Of a stretch of 44,999 nucleotides of DNA, positions 15,706 through 23,435 are shown in pieces. The notes beneath the pieces were generated by a model. The model did no database searches, was not told where the DNA came from, and saw only the letters and a program-made list of their open reading frames with translations. The first letter of the stretch is position 1. Each line of letters begins with the position of its first letter. The translations under genes were made by a program, and so were the position numbers. Source of the stretch: Sphingobacteriales bacterium (GTDB taxonomy: Bacteria > Bacteroidota > Bacteroidia > Chitinophagales > Chitinophagaceae); the NCBI GenBank assembly GCA_004295245.1, contig REAR01000090.1:1-44999 (forward strand), written 5' to 3'.

Positions 15706-15840
15706 GCCACCAACGATTGTATTGCCGCAATATACGCAGCTTTTTTAGCCAGCGACAATTTTTTTAAAAAATTATGATTCAATTATTTACGCAAAAAAGC
15801 GTAAGTTTTTTAGTTTGTTTTTAGTGCGGCAATACAATTG
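15706..15840 (-). repeat. leading-end element F of the island with perfect 13-bp arms
   Basis: TTGTATTGCCGCA (15717-15729) and TGCGGCAATACAA (15825-15837) are perfect inverted arms, and the outer box GCCACCAAC is at 15706-15714. At ~135 bases it is shorter than elements B, D and E and lacks their shared centre. Inside is a second hairpin, TTACGC / GCGTAA (15787-15804), next to a T-run. It marks the upstream limit of the island and could be an attachment site or a divergent cassette site. The whole 510-base gap 15667-16176 holds only this element, a short hairpin, a dispersed repeat and a terminator. Confidence 0.5.
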
Positions 15841-15915
15841 CGCACTTTACTACTAATTTGGGAGCTGCTTAACCGGTGTGAGAATTGAAGTTAAGCAATG
15901 TGCTTTAAAAAATGA

Positions 15916-15932
15916 AAATAGCCCCGCTATTT
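15916..15932. terminator. short hairpin
   Basis: AAATAGC and GCTATTT form a 7-base perfect stem with a 3-base loop, followed by CTTTTAC. It is weak and has no adjacent gene that clearly needs it. Confidence 0.25.
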
Positions 15933-16004
15933 CTTTTACAAATGCAGGGGTTAGGCAACTACAAACCCCAAACCACCAACCACCAACAATTTTGTTCAAC
16001 TCTG

Positions 16005-16115
16005 CTATGCGGCATAAGCCCCGCTAAATGCGGGATGCAGTGCAACAGCTACTCGCCTCGCTGCGTTGCAGCTAACAGGTGCGACGCAACCACTGCTGCC
16101 ATTACTACCGCTGCC
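16005..16115. repeat. palindromic intergenic element, long-module copy
   Basis: It contains CAACAGCTACTCGCCTCG, GCTAACAG and the core GTGCGACGCAAC at 16079-16090, the same block order as at 391-508. It lies between the island edge and the terminator of the M1 peptidase gene. Confidence 0.75.
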
Positions 16116-16130
16116 GGCTCACCCAAAATA

Positions 16131-16156
16131 AAAACCCCGCCATGCGGCGGGGTTTT
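16131..16156 (-). terminator. Rho-independent terminator of the M1 peptidase gene
   Basis: AAAACCCCGCC (16131-16141) and GGCGGGGTTTT (16146-16156) form an 11-base perfect stem with a 4-base loop, followed on the minus strand by TTATTTT. It lies 20 bases beyond the stop codon of the M1 peptidase gene. Confidence 0.85.
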
Positions 16157-16176
16157 GTTGTTGTATGCTGTTGTTG

Positions 16177-18570
16177 TTAGAAACCTTTTTTATCAATTGC
16201 CTTTTTCTCTTCGGCTTTTTGCATGGGGTTAATGCCTTGGCTTTGGCCACGCACTGCACCTTGTTTCATTTTAAACGATTGAAACTTGCTGGGCTCATCG
16301 GCAATTTTTGGCCAGCTGTTGTTGCCGGTGTTAATATCGGCAGTTTCTTTCATGGGGTCTAATTGCACTTTGGCTACCTGCTTGTCTTTTACAAAGGTCT
16401 TAATCAGTTTACCTTCGTTTTTGCGCCATACCTGTGCGGGTATGCGTTCTATTTCTTTGGTGCCATCTGCATAGGTCCACTCTAAAATTACGGGCATTAC
16501 CAAACCGCCTTTGTTGCTAAAGGTAATTTCGTAAAAATGTTTATTGGCCATTTGGGCTTTCATTGCTGCATCCATGGGTTCAATAGCGCCGCGTACAGGC
16601 ACCTGATATTTGCTGGTATCGTAGGTTTCCATGCCACGGTTGTAGCGCCAGTAAAAATCGCGTTGGGTGGTATCAGCATCGGTTTCAAATACAATGCTTT
16701 TATCCTGGCGGTTGCGTATTTTAGAAATATCATCAAAGGTGCTGCCGGCAGGTTTTGCCAGGCTGCGGGTGGCAACAGTATCTTTTGTATTAGCTGTGGG
16801 TACAAAATCTAAATCTGCCTTATAGTATTTAATGGTGTCTAAAGAAATATCGCAGGCATCTGTACCATAAAACCAACCTCTCCAAAACCAATCTAAATCT
16901 TCGCCACTGGCATCTTCCATGGTGCGAAACAGATCGCCTGGTTCTGGGTGTTTAAAAGCCCAGCGGCGTGCATACTCTTTAAATGCATAGTCAAATAACT
17001 CGCGGCCCATAATGGTCTCCCGCAATATGTTCATGCCGGTGGCGGGCTTGGTATAAGCGTTGGGGCCAAACTGTATAATGTTTTCGCTATTAGTCATAAT
17101 AGGCTCTAACTGATCTTTTGGCAAACGCATATAATCAGTAATCGTCCAGGCTGGTCCGCCGCGGGTAGGAAATTTATTATCGTACAGTTCTTCTGTTAAA
17201 TACTCAACAAAAGAGTTCAGGCCTTCATCCATCCAGCTCCATTGGCGTTCGTCGCTGTTAATAATCATCGGAAAGAAGTTATGACCCACTTCATGTATGA
17301 TTACACCCAGCATACCATACTTGGTGCCTTCGCTGTAACTGCCATCTTTTTCGGTGCGGCCATAATTAAAGCAAATCATGGGGTACTCCATACCATTGGC
17401 AGCTTCTACGCTTTGTGCCACCGGGTAGGGGTAGGGTATGGTAAACTTAGAGTAGCTTTTAATAGTGTGTGCTACGGCTTTGGTGCTAAGCTTGCGGTAC
17501 AAGCCATACGCTTCTTTTGGGTATTCGCTCATGCACATTACTTTCTTGCCTTCTACATAAGCAGGCATGGCATCCCAAATAAATTTGCGAGATGAGCCCC
17601 AGGCAAAGTCACGCACATTATCTGCTTTAAAAATCCATGTTTTCTTTTTACTGCTTTTTTGTTTTTCAGCAGCTTTTGCTTCGTCAAGCGTTACTACTTC
17701 TACCGGCTCTTTTGCTGTAGTGGCTTTTTGCCAACGGGCTAATTGCGCTGCAGATAAAACAGCTGCATAGTTCTGGCACTCGCCGGTAGCTGCTACCACA
17801 TGGTCTGCAGGCACCGTCATTTGTACTTTAAAGTTGCCAAAGCCTAATGCAAACTCTCCGCGGCCGGTAAACTGGTGGTTTTGCCAACCCTGAAAATCGC
17901 TGTACACACACAGGCGGGGGTACCATTGTGCAATGGTAAAAATATGATTGCCATCTTCAGCAAAATACTCGTAGCCACCACGACCACCCACACTCATTCT
18001 ATCGGTTATTTTATAATTCCAGTCTATGCTAAAAACAAATTTCTGACCGGGCTTAACAGGTGCTGGTAATTCTACCCGCATCATGGTTTTGTTTACCGTG
18101 TAGTTTAATTTTTTACCCATGGCATCTACCATGCGGGTAATATTTACACCGTAATCATTTTCTTTTTTTTCAACACGGCTCAGCATGGCATCACTTATCT
18201 GGCGGGGCATGCTTTGCCCATCCTGGTAGTTGGCGTTTTTGCTGCTGCTGTGTTCATTCTCATCTACCTGCAGCCACAGGTAAGTTAATACATCGGGGCT
18301 GTTGTTGTAATACGTAATGGTTTCGCTGCCGGTTAACTTTAAATTGGGTTCATCCAATTCGCATTTAATGTCATAGTCGGCACGTTGTTGCCAGTATTTA
18401 GGGCCCGGTGCGCCGCTGGCAGTGCGGTACTCATTGGGGGTAGGTAAAATACCGTTTAACTGTTCAAATTTGTTGCCATGGTTGCTACCCGGGTTGTTTT
18501 GCGTGTTTTGTGCGGTTGCCACATTACACACTGCTAAGCCCAGGCCACAGGCAAAGAGTAGCTGTTTCAT
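16177..18570 (-). CDS. M1-family (gluzincin) metallopeptidase, exported
   Basis: 797 residues. A signal peptide (MKQLLFACGLGLAVCNVATAQ) is followed by an M1 N-terminal beta domain. The substrate-binding G-x-M-E-N-like loop reads ANGMEYP (391-397). The zinc site is HEVGH (H426, E427, H430) with the third ligand E449 in WMDEGLNSF. An aminopeptidase acting in the periplasm or outside the cell is expected. The C-terminal part (~630-797) is beta-rich, probably the domain that caps M1 enzymes. It starts 2 bases after the stop of the HupE/UreJ gene, so the two form an operon, and it ends at a strong terminator. Confidence 0.92.
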   Translation of the reverse strand: MKQLLFACGLGLAVCNVATAQNTQNNPGSNHGNKFEQLNGILPTPNEYRTASGAPGPKYWQQRADYDIKCELDEPNLKLTGSETITYYNNSPDVLTYLWLQVDENEHSSSKNANYQDGQSMPRQISDAMLSRVEKKENDYGVNITRMVDAMGKKLNYTVNKTMMRVELPAPVKPGQKFVFSIDWNYKITDRMSVGGRGGYEYFAEDGNHIFTIAQWYPRLCVYSDFQGWQNHQFTGRGEFALGFGNFKVQMTVPADHVVAATGECQNYAAVLSAAQLARWQKATTAKEPVEVVTLDEAKAAEKQKSSKKKTWIFKADNVRDFAWGSSRKFIWDAMPAYVEGKKVMCMSEYPKEAYGLYRKLSTKAVAHTIKSYSKFTIPYPYPVAQSVEAANGMEYPMICFNYGRTEKDGSYSEGTKYGMLGVIIHEVGHNFFPMIINSDERQWSWMDEGLNSFVEYLTEELYDNKFPTRGGPAWTITDYMRLPKDQLEPIMTNSENIIQFGPNAYTKPATGMNILRETIMGRELFDYAFKEYARRWAFKHPEPGDLFRTMEDASGEDLDWFWRGWFYGTDACDISLDTIKYYKADLDFVPTANTKDTVATRSLAKPAGSTFDDISKIRNRQDKSIVFETDADTTQRDFYWRYNRGMETYDTSKYQVPVRGAIEPMDAAMKAQMANKHFYEITFSNKGGLVMPVILEWTYADGTKEIERIPAQVWRKNEGKLIKTFVKDKQVAKVQLDPMKETADINTGNNSWPKIADEPSKFQSFKMKQGAVRGQSQGINPMQKAEEKKAIDKKGF

Positions 18571-18572
18571 AA

Positions 18573-19280
18573 TTATGATGGTTTATGTAATTGAGTTAAT
18601 AAAAATACCGGCGCTTGTTTTTCATAGCAACATCGTTGCGTCGCAATCACTTCATCTGTTAGTTCATTGGGCAACGGTGTACTAATAACAGTTGCTTCTT
18701 TTTTTGGGTAGCGTTCTATTGCCATTAAAAGCGCCACGCCAAATATGGCACCAGATGCATACAACAAATATTCCCGGCGGTTTACTTTTAATAATTGCAC
18801 TACAAGGTAGGTGATTACTAAAATGCCCGCTACAATTAATAGTTGCCCGGCTTCAAGCCCCAGGTTAAAAGCCAATAGCTGCAATACAATACTTTCATCT
18901 TTACCCAACAGGGCCTTAAGGTAATTAGAAAAACCCAAGCCATGTATTAAACCAAAGAGCAGTGCTATAAAATAAATAAACGGTAATCGTTGCTTAAACA
19001 AAAAATCTTTTTGCCACGCATTGCTGAGGGCTGTTAAAACAATGGTTACGGGTATAAAAAATTCTATCCAGTTTACAGGTATGTTTACCACGGCAAACAC
19101 ACTTAATGCCAAGGTTACTGAGTGGCCAATGGTAAATGCAGTAACCAATACCAGTATTTTTTTCCAATCGGCAAAAGTATATCTCAGGCAAAGGGCTGCT
19201 ACAAACAAAATATGATCGTACCCTGCCCAATCCAATATATGGTCTTTACCTAAACCCAGATACAGCCAAAATTCCTGCAT
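18573..19280 (-). CDS. HupE/UreJ family membrane protein
   Basis: 235 residues with six to seven membrane helices. The family's metal-ligand-like residues are present: GKDHILDWAGYDHILF (D13, H14, D22, H23), IGHSVTLALS (H53) and LIHGLGFSNYL. HupE and UreJ proteins are thought to carry nickel or cobalt, but Bacteroidota copies without urease or hydrogenase neighbours have unknown cargo. The last ~25 residues (around VIATQRCCYEKQAPVF) are encoded by a copy of the dispersed palindromic element, so the native C-terminus has probably been replaced. It is the first gene of the operon with the M1 peptidase. Confidence 0.85.
   Translation of the reverse strand: MQEFWLYLGLGKDHILDWAGYDHILFVAALCLRYTFADWKKILVLVTAFTIGHSVTLALSVFAVVNIPVNWIEFFIPVTIVLTALSNAWQKDFLFKQRLPFIYFIALLFGLIHGLGFSNYLKALLGKDESIVLQLLAFNLGLEAGQLLIVAGILVITYLVVQLLKVNRREYLLYASGAIFGVALLMAIERYPKKEATVISTPLPNELTDEVIATQRCCYEKQAPVFLLTQLHKPS
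18618..18680. repeat. palindromic element core inside the 3' end of the HupE/UreJ gene
   Basis: GTTGCGTCGCA (18635-18645), followed by CTGTTAG, lies in the last codons of the gene and encodes the tail of the protein. Only one half of the palindrome is clear. Confidence 0.6.
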
Positions 19281-19376
19281 AGTATTGATTAATGCCGCTT
19301 GTAAAGTTTTAACGGTTCAGTTTATCAGGTGTGGAAAATAAACAAGAGATTTGTGGTAGAAAAATTTAGTTTTTCA

Positions 19377-19904
19377 ATGGCAATAATTATACATCAATGG
19401 TTTAGCATTTTACTGCTGTTTTTAGGCGCCGGGCACAGCCCAGCCAAAGAAGCTGCTGCAGCAAAACACCCTTTTTATGTTTCTGTTACAGAAATTGAGC
19501 ACAATGCCAAAGAAAAGCTACTGGAAGTATCGTGTAAAATGTTTTTAGACGATACGGAGAAAACGCTGAACAAAATTCATAAACAACCGGTAGAACTTAC
19601 AAACCCTAAAAACCCGCAGCTGGCCCAGCAACAGGTATTTGACTATATGAAGGGGCATCTTAAAATTAAAATAGATGGCAAGCCGGTTGCTTTAGAGTTT
19701 GTGGGCTACGAAATTGAAGGCGCTTCTATCTGGAGTTATTATCAGATTGCTAATATTGCTGCTTTTAAAAAAGCAGAAACCACCACTACTATTTTTTACG
19801 AAACCTACCCCACACAAATAAGTATTGTGCATTGTACGTTTGGCGGCACAAAAAAAAGTAACCGCGTTACCAACCCAGAGACGCTATCTGTATTTGACTT
19901 TTAA
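19377..19904 (+). CDS. DUF6702 family exported protein
   Basis: 175 residues from the ATG at 19377; an earlier GTG at 19329 is possible. The start MAIIIHQWFSILLLFLGAGHS is a signal peptide or membrane anchor. The mature part begins HPFYVSVTEIEHNAKEKLLEVSCKMFLDD, the hallmark of DUF6702, and continues to TQISIVHCTFGGTKKSNRVTNPE. The function is unknown. It is divergent from the HupE/UreJ and M1 peptidase operon; I recall the three families as neighbours in Bacteroidota, which would suggest a shared metal or protein export job (inference). The stop codon overlaps the end of the convergent esterase gene by 4 bases. Confidence 0.82.
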   Translation: MAIIIHQWFSILLLFLGAGHSPAKEAAAAKHPFYVSVTEIEHNAKEKLLEVSCKMFLDDTEKTLNKIHKQPVELTNPKNPQLAQQQVFDYMKGHLKIKIDGKPVALEFVGYEIEGASIWSYYQIANIAAFKKAETTTTIFYETYPTQISIVHCTFGGTKKSNRVTNPETLSVFDF

Positions 19905-20794
19905 TTTTTGTTGCTACAGGTTCTACTGTTAAAGGGTGCGACGCAACAGTTGTTGAAAATAGTACAACAGTTGGTTACAAAAATAAAACCTTTCGTCCAG
20001 CAATCGTGACCACCACTGGGCCAGATTGTTTTTTGTGCAACCGGTGTTGGGCCAAATGAATTGGTAAAATCAATAATCATATTAGTAATACCTGCGCCAA
20101 CAGTGCCATCATCGTTATTATGAAAAGCCCATATTGGTAACCTGGCAGTTGCCATATTACTACATTGCGCTTGTGTGGGCCATGCGGCACCGCACATAGG
20201 TACTACCGCAGCAATACGATTTGGGTAGGCAATGGCATACTCCCACGCAATGCCGCCACCCATGCTTAAGCCACTTACATAAATGCGACTTTGGTCTACC
20301 CGCATATTTGCCACGGCCCAATCTATTACAGCATTTACATCTGCAGCAACCGGCCATTGCTTAAATTGGGGCGATACCACCAGAAAAGAATGATTCTCTC
20401 CGCTTACATTAAATCTTGATGGAAAAGTTCTGGCATTTAATAATTTGGGAATGCCGTTGGCCAACACCTTACTTAATTGCGTGGTGCCATTGCCTAACTC
20501 ACCCACACCATGAATGAAAATAATTAATGGGTATGTTTTTGAAGTAGAATCGTACCGGTTGGGTAACGCTTTATACAAGCCACCAACATTGGTACCAATG
20601 TTTACTGTTACCGCTGTTTGATTGGCGGGTTGTGTTTCTGGTATCAGATTAGGATCTATTTGCGTAGGAAGACTTCTGATTTGTTTTGTTTCAGAGGTAG
20701 CGGCGGTTTCCATAGCATTATCTTTCTGACAGCTGGTTTGGACAATAAGAGTCCATGTTAGTGCCAGCGCACTAATCAGAGCATTAACCTTCAT
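19901..20794 (-). CDS. esterase lipoprotein (alpha/beta hydrolase), C-terminus altered
   Basis: 297 residues from the ATG at 20794, which puts a lipoprotein signal first (TWTLIVQTSC, lipidated C22). The hydrolase fold shows PLIIFIHGVGELGNG, nucleophile elbow SGLSMGG (S177), acid region HNNDDGT (D228/D229) and catalytic histidine in GGHDCW (H263). Relatives act as phospholipase/carboxylesterase or polysaccharide-side-chain esterases. After H263 the last ~30 residues (Cys-rich, NNCCVAPFNS) are encoded by a dispersed palindromic element, so the natural final helix seems to have been replaced. The catalytic residues are kept, so it may still be active. Confidence 0.82.
   Translation of the reverse strand: MKVNALISALALTWTLIVQTSCQKDNAMETAATSETKQIRSLPTQIDPNLIPETQPANQTAVTVNIGTNVGGLYKALPNRYDSTSKTYPLIIFIHGVGELGNGTTQLSKVLANGIPKLLNARTFPSRFNVSGENHSFLVVSPQFKQWPVAADVNAVIDWAVANMRVDQSRIYVSGLSMGGGIAWEYAIAYPNRIAAVVPMCGAAWPTQAQCSNMATARLPIWAFHNNDDGTVGAGITNMIIDFTNSFGPTPVAQKTIWPSGGHDCWTKGFIFVTNCCTIFNNCCVAPFNSRTCSNKN
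19910..19979. repeat. palindromic element forming the 3' end of the esterase gene
   Basis: It contains the core GTGCGACGCAAC at 19936-19947 and the end GTTGGTTAC at 19970-19978. It provides the codons of the esterase tail and lies at the convergent junction with the DUF6702 gene. Confidence 0.7.
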
Positions 20795-20955
20795 AATAGT
20801 AATCAGAGTTTGGTGATCGAACAAATAGTATGTTGACCTAGTTTTCCAAACACCTTGCCAGAATCTACCCATTAACATGAATGTGGAAATCTTGAAAGTA
20901 ATAATTGACTATTATCAATGTTGCAACAAATAATTAGAAAAACTACGAGGGAAAA

Positions 20956-22257
20956 TTAGTTTTCTTCTTCCATTTCTTCCTTGAGTTCTTTACTAATATG
21001 TACCAGTATTTTATCGATGCGTTGTGCATCCATATCTACTATTTCAAAGTCAAAACCCCGCCAGGTAAGCGTATCGCCGGTTAAAGGAATGCGTTCTAAT
21101 TGATGCAGAATAAAGCCAGCCAGTGTATCAAACTCCTGCTCGCCTTCATTCATCCATTCTGTTTTTTCAAAACGTGTTAAGAAGTCGTAGAAAGGTATTT
21201 GTGCATCAACCAGGTAAGAACCATCTTCCCGTTCTGTAATTTCATAATCATCTACATTTGGCTCTGGTATTTCACCTATTATGGCTTCTAATATATCATT
21301 TAATGTTATCATACCTTGCAGGCTGCCATATTCATCTACAATAAAGCAAGTGTGTATTTTGCTTTCTTTAAATTTCTCTAATACCTGGTAGGCGGTATTA
21401 TTTTCTGGCACAAACAAGGCCTGCTTCATTATTTTTCTAAAGGCTACATCATCATCGGTTACATATAAATCTTTTATTGAAATAATGCCTTTAATATTAT
21501 CAATGGCGCCATCGCAAATTGGGTATGAAGAATGGGGTTCTTTAAGTATTTTTTCTTTAATAATAATTTCATTGTCGTTCACATCAAACCAAATAATATC
21601 GCTGCGGTGTGTCATTAAAGAAGTAATGTTACGGTCGCCCAAATGAAAGACACGTTCTATAATTTCCTGCTCAGCTTCTTCAATAGCACCATGCTCTGTA
21701 CCTTCACTAATAATGGCTTTAATTTCTTCTTCTGTAACCTGGCTATCGTTGGGTTTAATATTAAACAGTTTTGTAATCAGGTGGCTCGATTTGGTTAGCA
21801 GCCATACAAAGGGATGTGTTATTAAACTCATTATCCGCATCGGTCTGGCCAGTAATTTTGCAAACCGCTCTGGGTTAGATAAGCCAATGCGTTTGGGCAC
21901 CAACTCTCCTAATACCAACGAGAAAAAAGTGATAATGATAACCACAATTGTTGTTGCAAGTCCTTCACTATAATTTTTAAGAGATTCAAATTTAGAAAGA
22001 AAGACAGTAAGGTCTTTTGTAATGGTTTCTCCAGAAAAAATACCCGTTAAAATACCAATAAGGGTAATGCCTATTTGTACGGTGCTTAAAAATTTATCAG
22101 GATGTTCTGCAAGGTTTAGTGCCTCACGGGCACTAATGTCGCCTTTATTGGCTTGCGCTTCTAAGCGGCTTTTGCGGCTGGAGACGAGGGCAATTTCAGC
22201 CATTGAAAACAATCCATTCAGCAATATCAGCCCAAGAATTATAAGGATTTCTGTCAT
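20956..22257 (-). CDS. CNNM/CorC-type membrane protein (DUF21, CBS pair, transporter-associated domain)
   Basis: 433 residues. The N-terminal DUF21/CNNM domain has about four membrane helices and the typical start LILLNGLFSMAEIALVSSRKSRLE, with LGELVPKRIGLSNPERFA at ~115-133. A CBS pair follows (MTHRSDIIWFDVND ... FIVDEYGSLQGMITLNDILEAIIGEI), then a CorC/HlyC transporter-associated domain with GSYLVDAQIPFYDFL and a TLAGFILHQLERIP strand. Such proteins were once called hemolysins and are now linked to magnesium or cobalt export. It is probably an inner-membrane ion-handling protein. It follows the PAP2 gene at an 18-base spacing and may share its transcript. Confidence 0.92.
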   Translation of the reverse strand: MTEILIILGLILLNGLFSMAEIALVSSRKSRLEAQANKGDISAREALNLAEHPDKFLSTVQIGITLIGILTGIFSGETITKDLTVFLSKFESLKNYSEGLATTIVVIIITFFSLVLGELVPKRIGLSNPERFAKLLARPMRIMSLITHPFVWLLTKSSHLITKLFNIKPNDSQVTEEEIKAIISEGTEHGAIEEAEQEIIERVFHLGDRNITSLMTHRSDIIWFDVNDNEIIIKEKILKEPHSSYPICDGAIDNIKGIISIKDLYVTDDDVAFRKIMKQALFVPENNTAYQVLEKFKESKIHTCFIVDEYGSLQGMITLNDILEAIIGEIPEPNVDDYEITEREDGSYLVDAQIPFYDFLTRFEKTEWMNEGEQEFDTLAGFILHQLERIPLTGDTLTWRGFDFEIVDMDAQRIDKILVHISKELKEEMEEEN

Positions 22258-22275
22258 TGTATTTAAAAATACTGG

Positions 22276-22872
22276 TTATTGTTTAATGAGGCCTATTTTT
22301 TTATTAAAAAGCGTGGCCATAAAACGCCCGATAGCAGTGCCTAACAAAGCACCACCCACTACATCAATAGGGTAGTGAACCCCCACGTATACTTGTGCCA
22401 GGCAAATAGCAGCTGCCCATAACCAGAAAAAATGCAGCCCTTTACCCAGGTAGTTTTTTAAAGTAAATACTATAAATGCAGCCACCCCAAAATGATTGGT
22501 GGCATGAGATGAGGTGAAGCTGAAATTTCTTCCGCAATAGCTGGCTAATAAACGTACCTGATCACCAATCTCTTCATTCCAGCAGGGGCGGGGCCTTTGT
22601 ATTAAAGGTTTTAAAATATGGCTGCTTACAATATCTGTTAGTGCTGCCGTGCTTAAAATTACCAACACCCAAAGCCAACCTCTTTTGCCAAAATTTAGCG
22701 GCATAAACACCAAAATAAAAAGATATAACGGAACCCAAAAGGTAGCTTCTCGCAGGTAGGGCAACACCGTATCAAATATATTGTTGCTAAACCCTCTGTT
22801 TACGGCAAAAAATAGTTGCCTGTCAATTGCATCTATTGCCGAAAAAAAACTGTTTACCTCTAATAAAAACAT
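22276..22872 (-). CDS. PAP2-family membrane phosphatase
   Basis: 198 residues from the ATG at 22872. The three phosphatase motifs are seen: KPLIQRPRP (K-x6-RP), SFTSSHATNHF (the PSGH motif with Ser-Ser-His) and QVYVGVHYPIDV (H-x3-D). There are about five to six membrane helices. It should remove phosphate from a lipid phosphate such as undecaprenyl pyrophosphate or phosphatidic acid at the inner membrane; undecaprenyl recycling is only one possibility. It lies upstream of the CNNM/CorC gene on the same strand, and divergent from the mutarotase-like gene. Confidence 0.9.
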   Translation of the reverse strand: MFLLEVNSFFSAIDAIDRQLFFAVNRGFSNNIFDTVLPYLREATFWVPLYLFILVFMPLNFGKRGWLWVLVILSTAALTDIVSSHILKPLIQRPRPCWNEEIGDQVRLLASYCGRNFSFTSSHATNHFGVAAFIVFTLKNYLGKGLHFFWLWAAAICLAQVYVGVHYPIDVVGGALLGTAIGRFMATLFNKKIGLIKQ

Positions 22873-22977
22873 GCGCAAAAATAACACTTGTTTTTGGTAA
22901 AACTATTTGCAGTTGCTAACAGCTTATTATATATACATACACTGCTTTTTCTGTATTTTACCAGCAAAATTCAGCAC

Positions 22978-23310
22978 ATGCCCCAACAATACTGCCTTGC
23001 GCTTGATTTAAAAAACGATGCTGCATTAATTGAAGCTTATAAACAATACCATCAAGAAATTTGGCCCGGTATTGTGCAAAGTATAAAAGACAGTGGCATA
23101 CTTACCATGCAGATATATAATGCCGGCAATCGGTTGTTTATGATTATACAAGCTTCAGCCGATTTTAATTTTACCAAAAAAGCTGCTGCAGATGTTGCTA
23201 ACCCGCTGGTACAACAGTGGGAGCAATTGATGTGGCAATACCAACAGGCCCTGCCTTTTGCTGCACCCGGCCAAAAATGGGTGCTGATGGAGAAAATTTT
23301 TGAAGTGTAA
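22978..23310 (+). CDS. L-rhamnose mutarotase-like protein
   Basis: 110 residues, the usual size of the RhaM/YiiL family; the ATG at 22978 is chosen because it matches the family N-terminus. The chain CLALDLKNDAALIEAYKQYHQEIWPGIVQSIKDSGILTMQIYNAGNRLFMIIQ shows the catalytic tyrosine/histidine neighbourhood Y-x2-Y-H-x2-I-W-P and the ferredoxin-like fold. The family interconverts alpha and beta anomers of L-rhamnose or related sugars. No rhamnose catabolic genes lie nearby, so the physiological sugar is unknown. A full palindromic element starts 2 bases after the stop. Confidence 0.88.
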   Translation: MPQQYCLALDLKNDAALIEAYKQYHQEIWPGIVQSIKDSGILTMQIYNAGNRLFMIIQASADFNFTKKAAADVANPLVQQWEQLMWQYQQALPFAAPGQKWVLMEKIFEV

Positions 23311-23311
23311 T

Positions 23312-23430
23312 GTTACCAGCAGTTGTGCTGCTATTGAGCGTTGGTTGCGTCGCACTCTTGTACATTTGTAATTCTACTGTTGAAGTGTGCGACGCAACAA
23401 TGTTTAACCGGAGCGTTGCCGCTGGTTACC
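23312..23430. repeat. full-length palindromic intergenic element
   Basis: It has the best ends of the family: GTTACCAGC (23312-23320) and GCTGGTTAC (23421-23429), with both cores, GTTGCGTCGCAC (23344-23355) and GTGCGACGCAAC (23387-23398). Length 119 bases. It fills the convergent spacer between the mutarotase-like gene and the amidase gene. Confidence 0.85.
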
Positions 23431-23435
23431 ATAAA

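Larger units (their letters stand above)
10201..15840 (-). mobile_element. candidate integron-cassette-like array without integrase
   Basis: Five genes, all on the minus strand, are separated by 190-200 base elements with attC-like design: outer boxes such as GTTAGGC (11747-11753) and GCCTAAC (12528-12534), complementary inner arms, and a related centre. The gene starts lie very close to the upstream box, and stops lie close to the downstream box, as in mobile gene cassettes. The block is visibly more A/T-rich than the flanking genes and the gene contents are unrelated, which points to transfer. No integrase or transposase is found within the block or beside it. Alternatives are structured RNA spacers or a different single-strand recombination system. 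Confidence 0.6.

Noticed and set aside
10201-15840. Island as a prophage or insertion sequence
   Set aside because: No transposase, recombinase, capsid or replication gene is present, and there are no terminal target duplications; the repeated units bracket single genes instead.
10201-15840. Toxin-antitoxin or multi-gene defence operon in the island
   Set aside because: Each gene has its own long spacer and boundary element, and no toxin, antitoxin or multi-subunit defence family is recognised. Only the HNH-like protein is suggestive.
15670-16176. An integrase gene at the upstream edge of the island
   Set aside because: The 510-base gap contains only hairpins, a dispersed repeat and a terminator, with no frame long enough for an integrase.
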